From Dactylorhiza incarnata (lineage: Eukaryota > Streptophyta > Magnoliopsida > Asparagales > Orchidaceae), in contig JAWHQI010000733.1 in NCBI GenBank assembly GCA_033032865.1, positions 124,001 through 188,000 of the forward strand: DNA of 64,000 nucleotides. The letters run 5' to 3'. Positions 8,878 to 19,967 of the stretch are shown here, in pieces (the first letter of the stretch is position 1; every line of letters begins with the position of its first letter). The position numbers and the translations under genes are program-made. The notes below the pieces were generated by a model that saw nothing but the letters and a program-made list of their open reading frames with translations, ran no database searches and was not told the DNA's origin.

Positions 8878-9220
8878 CTATATCCCTCTCGGGGCATGAT
8901 AGAGCCAACATTCACCTAGACCTCCCTTGATGCAGGGGTGTGTCGGATATCAGCCGGGATCCAAGGTTCTGAAGACCACCGCACGGGAATTGGCAAGCTA
9001 CCACTACACGTGTGCAAAAACTCCCCGCTACACATGATCTTCATGGTTTTACGCTAATGACTACAATCCGAGGGGGTTCGAGCAGAACTTGGCGATGTCT
9101 CCGTGGTCCAGTGAGTTTGATATATGAGGAAATGCAAAAAGGAAACATCAGACATGGAGAAGTGTTAGTATGGGGCTTCTTAAAATATCTCAGAAACTGC
9201 AGGAAAGTAAAGAAGACATT
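8878..9220 (-). other. Conserved non-coding block just downstream of pol (element A)
   Basis: About 200-340 bp between the integrase stop and the hairpin array is almost the same in A, B (33436-33772), C (23239-23581) and, in part, D (46969-47169). It contains the constant strings CCCCTGCATCAAGGGAGGTC and GTAGTGGTAGCTTGCC. Short open frames on the plus strand follow from the nucleotide conservation and are not called genes. Conservation beyond that of pol itself suggests a cis-acting RNA or DNA role. Confidence 0.55.
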
Positions 9221-12200
9221 TTAAGGATAAAACCGTTTGAGATCGTCACCGCTCCAGGTGCGCGAGATGTCTTCCCCTTCACTTGTTTGAAGACGGTAAG
9301 CCCCACTTTTTAGTACTTCTTTGATGATGAAGGGTCCAGCCCAATTAGGATCTAGTTTTCCGACGTTGCCAGACCTGGCCGCAGCATCCACCTTCTTTAG
9401 TACTAAATCCCGAACTGCAAATTGTTTCACTCTGACATTCTTCTCGAAATATTTTGCAATTCTCCTTTTAACTTCCTCCTGTCTGATTGTTGCCTCATCT
9501 TGAAGTTCTTCGATCAGATCTAGACTATACTTGATAGCCTCATCATTTTCATCTATCCATGATTCTCCTCCTTCTTTGGCGTAAACAACTCTTGGAGTGA
9601 CCACCTCAAATTCTATAGGAACAACAGCTTCCGAGCCATGAGATAATTTGAATGGTGTCACCCCGGTAGCTGAGGACGGGGTAGTACGAAGAGTCCAGAG
9701 GATGGAAGGAAGTTGGTCCGCCCAATTTCCTCTCTGATTCAAGACTCTTTTCATCAAAAGCTGCCGGATTTGCCTGTTTGCTGCCTCTACTTGACCATTG
9801 GTCCTTGGATGATGTACTGAAGCAAACCGGAGATCAATCTCGACCTGATCACAAAAGCTTATCATCTCCGGATTATTGAACTGTGGGTCATTATCAGTGA
9901 CGATTGCCAGCGGAATTCCATGCCGACAGATGATTTCTCCCCAGACGATGTTTCTGACAACTTGGGTAGTAGTTCTTGCTAATGCTTTTGCTTCAATCCA
10001 CTTACTGAAATAATCGAGCATCACAATGATAAAACGACGCTGACCGCTTGCTATTGGGAAAGGCCCCATAAGATCCATTCCCCATACTGCAAAAGGCCAC
10101 GGCGCGGTTATTGACCTGAGTGACTGAGCAGGCAAATGCTGAAGAGGAGCGAACTTTTGGCACTGAACACATCTCTTGGCAAATGCTTCAGCATCCTTTC
10201 TCATGGTTGGCCAAAAGTATCCTTGTCTTAAGATTCTCTTTTCTAGAGTCTTTGCTCCCGAATGACTACCGCACTCCCCGGAATGAGCTTCTTGAAGTAT
10301 GGTTGGGACTTCGTTCTCCGAAACACATCGTGCTGAGGGAGAGATCAAAGTTTTCTGTAAAGAACTCCTGCTATCATATAATAGTATGCTGCTTTCCTTT
10401 TGAATCTTCTCCGGTCTTTGATGGAATGATGGAACTCCCCCTTTGATAGAAACAGCTCATAAGGGTCCTTCCATGAAGGATTATGATCAACTTGCATGAG
10501 TTCTGTCTCATCTATTGCCGGATGAAAAAGTTCAGAGGTCACTCCCCCAGATGGAAGACCGAACTTCGACAACTCATCTGCCTCCTCATTTTGTGTCCTT
10601 GGAATGTGCTCGATGATGAATGACTTGAATCTTCCAATTTCTCTTTTGGCTAACAGCAAATATTTCCTCAGGATTGGCTCTCTTGTCTCATAATTTCCCA
10701 AGACCTGAGAGGCCATTACTAGTGAATCAGTTTTAACATGTACATGTTCTATGCCTAGCTCTTTCGCAAGCCTTAGCCCAGCCAAAAGTGCTTCATATTC
10801 TGCCTGATTATTTGTAACTGAAAAGAAGAATTTGATAGCTTGCTCCAGCCTGATGCCATTTGGACTGATCAGAACTACCCCGGCTCCCACGGAGTTTCTG
10901 CCAGAAGCCCCATCCACGTAAATGATCCAAGCCAAAGGAGATTGTACTACCTGTTCGGAACCAATCTCTGTTGTTTCTACTAAGAAGTCTGCCAGGATTT
11001 GCGCCTTGATTGCTGTTCGAGGGATGTATGATATTTCAAATTCGCTTAGTTCAATAGCTCATTTTGCCAACCTCCCTGAATGTTCTGGCTTTTCAAGAAT
11101 ATTTTTCAAAGGATGATCTGTAATAACTTGGACGGAATGAGCCTGAAAATAAGGACGGAGTCTTCGCGCAGACATAACAAAGGCCAAGGCCAGTTTTTCC
11201 AGGATCGAATATCTGGTTTCTGCATCTTTAAAGATGTGGCTGACATAGTAATTGGAAACTGTCTCTCCTTTTCTTCCCGAACGAGGACAGAACTTACCGC
11301 ATCTGGCCCAACTCCAAGATATAAGAATAGCATTTCTCCCTCACGGGGGCTTTGGAGTAGTGGAGTCGAGGTTAACTGTTCCTTCAGCTGCTCGAATGCC
11401 TTGTTACACTCCTCACTCCATTCGAACTTTGATCCTCCTCGCAGTGTTTTAAAGAACGGGGCACTTTTATCTCCGGATTTGGAGATAAACCTGCTCAATC
11501 CTGCCAATCTCCCCCCGAGTTGCTGAACTTCTTTGGTATTTCGAGGAGGGCTCATATCAAGGATGGCCTTCACCTTATCTGGATTTGGTGCAAGGCCATC
11601 AGGAGTTAAGAGATGCCCCAAAAATTTCCCTTTGCTTGCCCCGAACACACATTTTAATGGGTTTAATTTTAACCTGAACCTCCGTAGAGTAGCGAACGTC
11701 TCTACGAGGTCTTTCAAGTGTAACGAGAATGTTTTACTTTTTAGAAGAAGGTCATCAACGTAAACTTCGAGATTCCTGCCTTTTTGATGTTTAAAGACGG
11801 TATCCATCATTCTTTGGTATGTTGCGCCCACGTTTTTAAGACCGAAGGGCATTACGAGATAGCAATAACACCCATCGTTTGTGATAAACGAGGTATACGG
11901 GATGTCAGGTTTGTGCATTTTAATTTGATGCTATCCGGAGAAGGCATCGAGGAAACTCATAAAACCATACCCAACCGCGGAATCAACTAAGACATCTATC
12001 TGAGGCAAAGGGTAGCAATCTTTAGGGCACGCTTTATTAAGTTTGGTGAATTCCACGCACATGCGCCACTTCCCACCAGATTTCTTAACCATTGCAACAT
12101 TCGACATCCACGTGGGATTTTGAATCTCAGAAATGAAACCCGCTTTTAGGAGTTTGGAAACCTTCTCTCTGATGGGCAACGCCAGCTTGGTCGCCACTTC

Positions 12201-13250
12201 TCTCTTCTTTTGCTGGACAGGCTTTAATTCAGGAGACACATTTAGATGATGGCAAGCCACGTCCGGATCCACTCCTGGCATATCCTCCGCGAAGATATCC
12301 AGGTTTTCCAATAGGCAGGAGATTAGCTCCATTTTCTCCTCCTCTGGCAACTCAGCGTTGATGACCAGCTTCTTTTCTGCCCCTTTAGTAATAGGAACTT
12401 CTTGGGTCGCTTGGGCAGGTTCCAAGTGAGCCCCTTCTCGATCTTTTCCTTCCTTGGCGGCCTCTGGAGACTCATCAATCTCCAAAGCCTCAGCCATAGC
12501 TACGGCCTCGGGAAGTGGAACGTCAGTGATCATGTTGACAGTTCGGACGTAGCACTCCCGAGCCACCTTTGGGTTGCTCCTGACCCGATATTGCTTTCCT
12601 TCGACTGCGAACTTGAGGGCAAGGTGAAAGGTAGACACTACTACCCTATATGCATTGAGAATCGGCCTCCCGAAGATAGCACAGTAGTTGCTCGGGGCAT
12701 CTACTACCACAAAATTGATTAACTTTATTACTCCTCCGAGAGAGACCAGGAGTTTTACTGAACCCTCTACTTCCTTCTTCTCCGCAGAAAAACCATAGAG
12801 GGGCCCGTCGGTGGAGAGCAAAGGCTTTCCGGTCTTCAGGGCCTCGAAAGTCGGGCGGAAAAGGAGATTGACGGAGCTGCCAGTATCAATCAGAATCTTG
12901 TGGACTGCATAGTTTTCGATGACGGCCTTGATGACTACCGCATCGTCAAAAGGATTGGCATTGGGGGGAAGGTCATCCGGACCAAAGGTGACAACATTGC
13001 TTTCGGGAGGAGAACTTGAGGTGGCTGCTACTTCCTGCTTTAGAACTCTTGCGATGCTGGATTTGCGAGATGATTCCGCTCCGGTTCCTCCATGAATACA
13101 ATAGATGTCCCCTAAGGGGCCCACATCATTGACTTCAACGCATTCGGTAGAAGGATGGATGTCACCATAGCAGCCGGCGTCTTCAACGTCGGCACACTCC
13201 CAGGTTACTTCTACTGTTTCCTTCTCTTTTTTCTTCTCGGCGGTTGGCTC
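9221..13250 (-). pseudogene. pol: Element A pol: protease, RT, RNase H, archaeal-type RNase H, integrase (broken)
   Basis: Read on the minus strand, the protease has DTGSS near 12884. The reverse transcriptase has YVDD at 11751-11762. A connection/RNase H region of the Ty3 type follows. A second RNase H (YVDGASGRN...NNQAEYEALLAGLRLA...VKTDS...EADELSK) marks the Tat lineage. Integrase has an HHCC zinc finger and WGMDLMGPF, TDN and NGQVEAAN around its D, D and E; the usual Gly after TDN is Asp here. There is no chromodomain. Lesions are a TAG in SGYHQIK (11931-11933), a 1-bp deletion near 11250, a Trp-to-stop near 11060, and a 1-bp deletion in a T run near 10355. The frame ends at 9221. Single-base lesions in homopolymers could be assembly errors. 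Confidence 0.92.
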
Positions 13251-14849
13251 AGCAATTGCATCTTTCCGAATCAGTCCCCGGAGCTTTCCCTCTCCAAGGA
13301 GTCTCTTTATAAGCAAACGAAGAGCTCGACAGTCTTCGGTTAGATGTCCCCCTTCTTTATGATATTCACAATAAAGGTTCGGATTTCGACTATGGATATC
13401 CGACTTCAGAGGAGCAGGCCTTTTGAAACCTGGCCTCTTTTGTAGAATCTGGACCACTTCGTCCATGGTGACATTTAGGGGAGTGAATGACTCGTGTGAG
13501 TCATTATATTGAGTGGATGGAATGACTAGAGGTGGCTGTGCGGCATACTGTTGTAAGTATACCGACATGATTTGTGGAAGGGGAGCGGATGGAGCGGGAG
13601 CGACGACCAACGGTGGTTTCTGATCTTGAAACCGCTGATGGCCCATGAATGGTTGCTTATTCTTGTAGTTTCTCCCCCTTTGGGAACGGGGTTCAAAGTG
13701 GGACTGATTTGATGGCGGAAGATGGAAGGACGGATTTGACTGCTCCTTGTCGCTTATCAGCTTTGCGACGTAGCCTGGATTGCTCTTCTCTCCTCTGATA
13801 AACATTTTTGCCAAACTTATCATTTCCTGATAAGTCCTGGGCTCCCTTATATTTGCTTCAAACTTTAGGGGACCCTCTCTTAAGCCATGGATGAGGGCAA
13901 CCCTATACAGCTCTGGATCCACATTTTGAACCTCCATGATCTCTTTCTGGAAGCGATCTACAAAACGAGCCCACGTCTCGTCTTCCCGCTGTTTTATATC
14001 GAAAAGGGCCGCCGGCCACTTTTTCTCTTTCTCGAGGTAGAGAATCTCAACAGGAATTCCCTTCGCAGCTCAGCGAAACAACGGATTGACCTGGGGTGCA
14101 AACCGTAAAACCATTCCCTTGCTGGTCCTTCAAAGTTAGTTACAAGAAGTTTGCACTTAGTTGCATCAGTTAAGGTTCTAAGAGCGATGGCTGACTCGAA
14201 GGCTTGTAAATGAACCGTAGGATCTGTCTCCCCATTGAAAGCTGGCAGGCGAAGCTCCCTGAAATTATTAGGGGCAGGCTCCCCTCTGACTTCGTCCACA
14301 AAGGGAGAAGCTTCTTCCATATCTTCATATAAAGGAGCAGGGTAATAAGCCGCCGGAGCTGCGGCTATTCGCGGACAAGCCGCCTGATAAGAAGACCGGG
14401 CAACAGCTTCTGGCGGGTAGGAGTGATGAATAGGAACTTCAGTCGGGTAGGAGAGACGGGCCGCGCCCTTCTGCGGGTAAGAAAGGCGGGCAGCATGAGA
14501 AGCCGCCCCCAGGAAATCAAGGGCCCAAGCCGGCATGCTGTGCGCGGCTTCCTGATAGAAGCTTTTCCTAGCCGCAAAGCCTTCTTGCTGGGGCTGGAAG
14601 TTAGCGGCTTGTGGAAGCGGGTAAGGAGGAGGTGGAGGAGGGACCGGGGTCACCGCCTGATTAGCCGCGGCTTGTTGTGGAACTAGCCGCTCGGTTAGCA
14701 TCGCTAAAGTCTAACTGATCGCTTCAAGTCGCTGATCAGTGGCCCTCTGAGCCCGCTCGGCTTCTCTCCTGGATTGCTCCAAGGCTTCCCACAAAGAGTC
14801 CTCGCTGTGATCGGAGCGGTCTCCAGGGGGGGAACTGACGGTCTGACAT
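13251..14849 (-). pseudogene. gag: Element A gag (frameshifted)
   Basis: The ATG at 14849 starts MSDRQFP. A 7-C run soon after puts the rest out of frame relative to B. The gag frame then runs through the Pro-rich and SYP-repeat linker, the Retrotrans_gag domain (LQAFESAIALRTL...REWFYGLHPRSI...FLLRFST), and a 1-bp deletion at about 14009-14018. It continues EVQNVDPELYRVAL...REPRTYQEMISLA and ends in a zinc-knuckle variant C-X2-H-X4-H-X4-C (13329-13370), the form known from Tat Gags. The deletion at 14009-14018 is shared with element C but not with B or D. Confidence 0.88.
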
Positions 14850-14901
14850 TATGGCGAAAAGGATTTCACCGACAATCCACGATCTAAAGGTCGCGTGTTT
14901 C

Positions 14902-15676
14902 TGTTGAGTCCGAAATCGCACCTCCGAAGGAAACCGGAGGCTGCGGGTTGCCGGTTACTTTTTGGGTGGAAGGATGAGACCGCTAGCAGCGGTCAAGGCC
15001 AAACTTCGCCCGCCGCGGCAAATGCCACTCCTGGGACGGGCTTTCCTTTTATTAAAAAGAAGTGATTACAGCGGGTTACAAGTGTAAGGAAAGAGAAGCC
15101 GGCCGGTCAGACAGTCCGCAAGACAAGAAACTCGAGTCCGCAGCTCAAACAAGCGAGCTCCTAGATTCGAGTGTGCGTGTCTTGGGAACAGTGCCGCCCC
15201 CTATTTATAGGCTTGGGGGCCTGCCTGAACGGGTAGGGATAAAATAACCGCCTGCCCGGGTATAGGAGAAACGGGCAGGCGGTGACGGGATACACAAGGA
15301 AGGAAGGAAGGAAGCCGTGCGGCTTGACGGCTTGCCCTTCCGACCTGGCTGACCAGAAGCTGAAGATGATGCGGCCAAGGCGACGATGCTATCCGAGCGG
15401 TCTATGTCTTGAGACCGCGGCTTGTTCTTTGACCTCGAACCTTGGCTTATCTCCATGGCACAAACCGCATGATCCCCGACTTGAGACCGCGACTTGCCCT
15501 GTTGGACTTGGGCTTGGATTATCTTTAGTACTTGGAGGCGGTCTGAATTATGTCAGACCGCCTGGCCTGTGCTAGTCGGAGCTGATGAAGCATGTACAGC
15601 CTGAGCCGGGCGACTTATATCCGCAAACCGCACGGTCTGCGAGTAAATCTATTGAAAGCGGTTTCCCGGGTAAACA
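14902..15676 (-). repeat. 5' LTR of element A
   Basis: This 775-bp LTR has the same ends as 2131-2905. Its TATA box is CTATTTATAG on the plus strand at 15201-15210, reading into gag. It is followed on the inner side by the conserved primer region 14884-14901 (GAAACACGCGACC on the minus strand). Confidence 0.95.
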
Positions 15677-15787
15677 GTATCGAACTGAAAGAAGATCTCA
15701 GATTGACATCTTGATACACGGATTTACCATAATAATAAATAGAGTCAATGGTGACGGAGCCGTGGGAAGAGTCGCTTCTTTCGGCTC
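15677..15787. other. Right half of the unexplained insert in element B gag
   Basis: It begins with the GTATC target duplication of element A (15677-15681). The rest is not gag. Gag text resumes at 15788 with the second copy of the 37-bp stretch also present at 1738-1774. Confidence 0.5.
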
Positions 15788-16593
15788 CGTTCCTCTTACC
15801 ATGTGGCTTGTCCGCGAGTGGCCGCAGCTCAGGCGGCTTATTATTCTGCCCCTCTGCTGTATGAGGATACTGAAGATAATTCTCCCTTCGTGGACGAAGT
15901 CCGAGGGGAGCCAGCCCCAAATTATTTCTGAGAGCCGCGTCTGCCGGCATATAATGGGGAAACTGATCCAACCGTCCACCTTCAGGCCTTCAAGTCGGCC
16001 ATTGCTCTGAGGACCCTCTCGGATGCGACTAAGTGTAAACTCCTTGTAACATCCTTCGAAGGACAAGCAAGGGAGTGGTTTTATGCGTTGCACCCTAGGT
16101 CGATCAGTTGTTTTGTTGAGCTGCGCAGGGAATTTCTGCTGAGATTCTCTACTTTGAGAAAAAGGAAAAGTGGCCCGGCGGCCCTTTTTGATATAAGGCA
16201 GCGAGAAGACGAAACGTGGGCCCGTTTCGTGGACCGCTTCTAGAAGGAAATCATGGAAGTCCAGAACGTGGATCCGGAGTTGTATAGGGTAGCCCTCATT
16301 CATGGCTTGAGGTTGGGCCCCCTGAAATTCAAAGCAAACATAAGGGAGCCAAGAACTTATCAGGAAATGATAAGTTTGGCAAACATGTTCATCAGAGGAG
16401 AAAAGAGTAACCCCGGCTACATCGCGAAGCTAGTAAGCGACAAGGAGCAGTCTAATCCATCCTTCCATCATCCACCATCAAACCAACCCCACTTTGAGCC
16501 CCGTTCCCAGAGGGGAAGAAATTACAAAAATGAGCAACCCTTCATTGGCTATCAACGGTTTCAGGATCAGAAACCGCCGTTTGCCATCACACC
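15788..16593 (+). pseudogene. gag: Element B gag, middle part (capsid domain)
   Basis: Continuation of B gag after element A. It encodes the Retrotrans_gag domain: VDEVRGEPAPN, LQAFKSAIALRTL, REWFYALHPRSI, FLLRFST, then ETWARFVDRF, EVQNVDPELYRVAL and REPRTYQEMISLA. In-frame stops lie in PNYF*EPRL and VDRF*KEIM. Unlike A and C it has the full run of bases at the GPAALFD site, so it keeps frame there. It is cut at 16593 by the LTR of element C and resumes at 29061. Confidence 0.88.
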
Positions 16594-17367
16594 TGTTGAG
16601 TCCGAAATCGCACCTCCGAAGGAAATCGGAGGCTGCGGGTTGCCAGTTACTTTTTGGGTGGAAGGATGAGACCGCTAGCAGCGGTCAAGGCCAGACTTCG
16701 CCCGCCGCGGCAAATGCCACTCCTGCGACGGGCTTTCCTTTGATTAAAAAGAAGTGATTACAGCGGGTTACAAGTGCAAAAAAAGAGAAGCCGGCCGGTC
16801 AGACAGTCCGCAAGACAAGAAACTCGAGTCCGCAGCACAAACAAGCAGCTCCTAGATTCGAGTGTGCGTGCCTTGGGAACAGTGCCGCCCCCTATTTATA
16901 GGCTTGGGGGCCTGCCCGAACGGGCAGGGATAAAATAACCGCCTGCCCGGGTATAGGAGAAATGGGCAGGCGGTGACGGGATACACAAGGAAGGAAAGAA
17001 AGAAGCCGCGCGGCTTGGCGGCTTGCCCTTCCGACCTGTCTGACCAGAAGCTGAAGATGATGCGGCCAAGGCGACGATGCTATCCGAGTGATCTCTGTCT
17101 TGAGAACGCGGCTTGTTCTTTGACCTCTAACCTTGGCTTATCTCCATGGCACAAACCGCACGATCTACGACTTGAGACCGCGACTTGCCCTGTTGGACTT
17201 GGGCTTGGATTATCTTTAGTACTTGGAGGCGGTCTGAATTATGTCAGACCGCCCGGCCTGTGCTAGCCGGAGCTGATGGAACCTGTACAGCCTAAGCCGG
17301 GCGACTTGGATCCACCGACCGCACGGTCTGCGAGTAAACCTATTGAAAGCGGTCTTCCGGGTAAACA
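16594..17367 (-). repeat. 3' LTR of element C
   Basis: TGTTGAGTCC...GGGTAAACA, 774 bp. The inner flank is the purine tract TAATCCCCGCATAT (17368-17381). Promoter and U5 signals are as in element A. Confidence 0.93.
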
Positions 17368-17452
17368 TAATCCCCGCATATTTATAAATTTCCGAGAAAA
17401 ATTCGAAAATATCAGTTCTAGCCGGATACCGCGCCGACTTCACCCTGTTGGT

Positions 17453-17459
17453 TATAAAT
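17453..17459 (+). promoter_or_regulatory. TATA box of aORF1 (element C)
   Basis: TATAAAT, 104 bp upstream of the ATG at 17557, the same position as in element A. Confidence 0.6.
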
Positions 17460-17556
17460 GTTCCAGAAGCTTCGATTCTGACATAACTCCATTGCTACCA
17501 CGAGTCACTACTCGCCTATTGCGGTTAGGACTTTCGGGTTGAACAGCCCGAAAAAG

Positions 17557-19603
17557 ATGGTGGACTTAATGGCCCAGCTCGAAATTCTTGAGAAGCCCGG
17601 AAAGCACCGCGAGAGAGACCGCTCGAAAGATAAGAAGAAGAAAAAAGCGACGCGGCCTGATAAGACAGTAACAATTGCTTCCACGAGTAAACCGACCGAC
17701 CCGCCTGCAGGGCTGATAGTCGACTTGTCATCTAAACAGGAGGCGAGTAAGTCGACCGACCTGCTTCCCGAGCAAACAGCCGACCTGTCGACTAAAAAGT
17801 AGGCGAGCTGTCCGAAACCCACCCCCGACTGATCCCCCAACCTTCTCTGACAAAGGAAATAGCCCGCCTCCCCCGCCGGATAAGGCAGACTTGGAGACTG
17901 CTTCCCAGAAGGGCGATGGGGATGAATCTTTCAAAATGGAAGTTACCCCATCCGGGGTTTTTCATCTAAACATAAGAGATGAAGGGGGAGAGACAGTTGA
18001 CTCCCCTAAGCCGAGCGACCGAGCTTTAGTAGTCGACATCGAGGATAGCCCGGAAAAGCCAACCGCCCTGAAGTCGAAAAAGAGGAAGAAGGAGGAGTCC
18101 GCGGCGGACAGGCTTCTTAAGAAGATGAAGAAGCTAAAAGCCAAGAACAAGGCAGCGTCAGGGAGACCGAGAGCAGACAGCCTGCAAGGCAAGTGGCGCG
18201 AGAATGAAGTCTCGGAGGGCTTGATTACTCCTTCGCCCCAGTCGAACGACCAGGCTCCTGTCGATGCCCATAGCATCTCTGTAAGTGACATCCTTAGGGA
18301 TTTTGATTCCCTTCAGAAGCAAGACGATCAACTGAGAACTTCTTCCGAACTACAGGCTGCCAACCCGAGCGAAGAGAAAAGAGCCGCCCTGTCTGAGGAT
18401 GCGACCAGCCTTAAGGAGGCCATCCTTCCTGAGGTTGCGACCAGCACTAAGGGGACCGAAAAAACCGTACCGGCACCCGAAGATACCGTGATGACAGGTC
18501 TGCGGTTTATGCAGGTGAAGGCGGAGCGAGTAAGAGATCAACTTTCTAGGCCGCCACCGCCGCCACCCAACCTTTTGCTGCAAGGTAAAGAGGAAGCGGA
18601 TTACCCCCTGTTCGTTTTTTTCAGACCGCGGCCTCGAAACAAGTCGCTCGCTTCGTTGTTGAACCCGTCGCCCAGCTTCTTTTCCTCCGCTGCTCAATTT
18701 TCTGCTGCTAAGCGGAGGCAAAGCGAGAGGTCGTGGAGAGAACACGCCGAAAGTTTGACACCGAGCAAGCAAGGCGACCTGTCCGCCCGAATTCAACCCA
18801 AACCGATGCGGCTTGTAAGCGAGGGAGATTCGATGAGAGCGATCTCCTTTCGAACATTCCTTGACCGTTTTTTCTTTATTGCAGATGATCGTGACTCTAT
18901 TCCGGAACCGGGCGAACTGGTGACTTATCTTCCCCCTCTTGATCCCCCTCTGCCGCATTCTTCGCTGCCGGATACCCGGATGGAGGACGAGATGTCCCGG
19001 CTCCAAAAGAATCTCGAAACCCTTGCGAAGCAGTTGAAGGCTATGGAGGAGAGAGAGAAGGCCGCCCAAGATGAGAAAGCTGCTCTTCGGGCTGAGTTGG
19101 AAGCCGAACGGAAGGAGAGCCAAACAGCGCTGGAGGCCGAGCGGAGAGAGCGCCGAGAGAAGGAAAAGGCGCAGCAAGACCAGGTGGCTGCCCTGACCGC
19201 CCGGGTTGATCGTGGAAAGAAAGAAGTCCGCAAACTCGAAGAGGACTGCGCCTATTATAGGGATAGATACCTTCATTTGGCAAGGGAGGCCGGCGGAAGT
19301 CGGCGCCCTATTAATGTGGTTGACGAAGGCCGGCGTGGGTCACGCCGCCCGGATGCAGGGACGAGCTCGTCTCTTCCTGCAGCCGGGGCAATCCACCCAG
19401 TTGCTAGCATTCATGAGTCCGCAGCGGCCTTTCCTACTCGCGTGATCCCCGCGGCGCGAGTAGAGAGAGATGCCGCGCGGATTCATAGCATGATCAACCG
19501 CCTTAATCATAATATGAACCAAATGTAAGGAACTGTCCTTCAGATCGGCGATCACGTCGCGCGGCTTCACAGGGAGGATGAACCGAGTGAAACCCATCCG
19601 TAA
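17557..19603 (+). pseudogene. aORF1 of element C: coiled-coil protein, antisense, broken
   Basis: Closely similar to aORF1 of element A. Exon 1 is 17557-18814 and exon 2 is 18885-19603, with a 70-bp intron (GTAAGC...TTGCAG). Lesions are a Glu-to-TAG near 17800 with a +1 shift just after it, a shorter proline tract, and a Gln-to-TAA at 19526-19528 in the conserved C-terminal NHNMNQM segment. Between these lesions (17891-19528) one frame is open even through the intron. The Lys-rich N-terminus, KSKKRKKEE motif and Glu/Arg coiled coil are as in A. Confidence 0.8.
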
Positions 19604-19967
19604 TGAGTGACTTTAAGATATTAGTTTGTAATAACATTTCTATTCGGTCCTTCGTACAACTGCTTGAATCTGACTCCATAATATTCGATCTGTTTTCCAG
19701 GCCGTGCGGCCTAAATATTCGAATTTATGTCTTTGCCTTCTTGCTGTGTTGATTGATGCCTGCGGTTTACTTTACATAAACCGATCTGCTTGTTTTTGTG
19801 ATTTTTTAATTCGCTCGTTTGAATTATACTTGTCTTTGTGGTTGGCTTTTGTGGCGACGTACCCGTACGGGTTGGCTGGTCTAGCCGTGATTTGACTCTT
19901 GCTAAGCGCAGATCAGCCGTTCCTATAAGTAGCGCCCTTCCGAAAGTCTTCTTACTAAAACTTGAAG
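19604..19967 (+). promoter_or_regulatory. Spacer and aORF2 promoter, element C
   Basis: Non-coding counterpart of 5159-5513. It contains GGCCGTGCGGCC near 19700 and TATAAGTAG from 19924, 44 bp before the aORF2 ATG. Confidence 0.6.

Larger units (their letters stand above)
2131..15676 (-). mobile_element. Element A: complete Tat-lineage Ty3/gypsy retrotransposon, 13.5 kb
   Basis: Two 775-bp LTRs (2131-2905, 14902-15676) are flanked by GTATC duplications at 2126-2130 and 15677-15681. The LTR TATA boxes and gag-pol read on the minus strand, so 14902-15676 is the 5' LTR. Element order is gag, pol (to 9221), conserved block, hairpin array, aORF2 and aORF1 on the plus strand, purine tract, 3' LTR. 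The LTRs differ at about 18 sites by eye (about 2.3%), the youngest of the four. Gag-pol nevertheless has two nonsense changes and at least three frameshifts, so the copy is defective. The dual RNase H and antisense extra ORFs are known for plant Tat elements. Confidence 0.97.

Noticed and set aside
8940..9000. Possible tRNA because of GTAGTGGTAGC next to a GGTTC-like box
   Set aside because: No acceptor stem or anticodon arm can be formed, and box spacing is wrong.
9012..9224. Small plus-strand frame (RKLPATHDLHGF type) present in A, B, C and D
   Set aside because: Lies in a block conserved at every position; ends and starts differ among copies and no coding-type substitution pattern is visible.
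9221..10348. Chromodomain at the integrase C-terminus
   Set aside because: The C-terminal end is short and ends SGDDLKRFYP with no chromodomain motif, as expected for Tat rather than Tekay/CRM elements.
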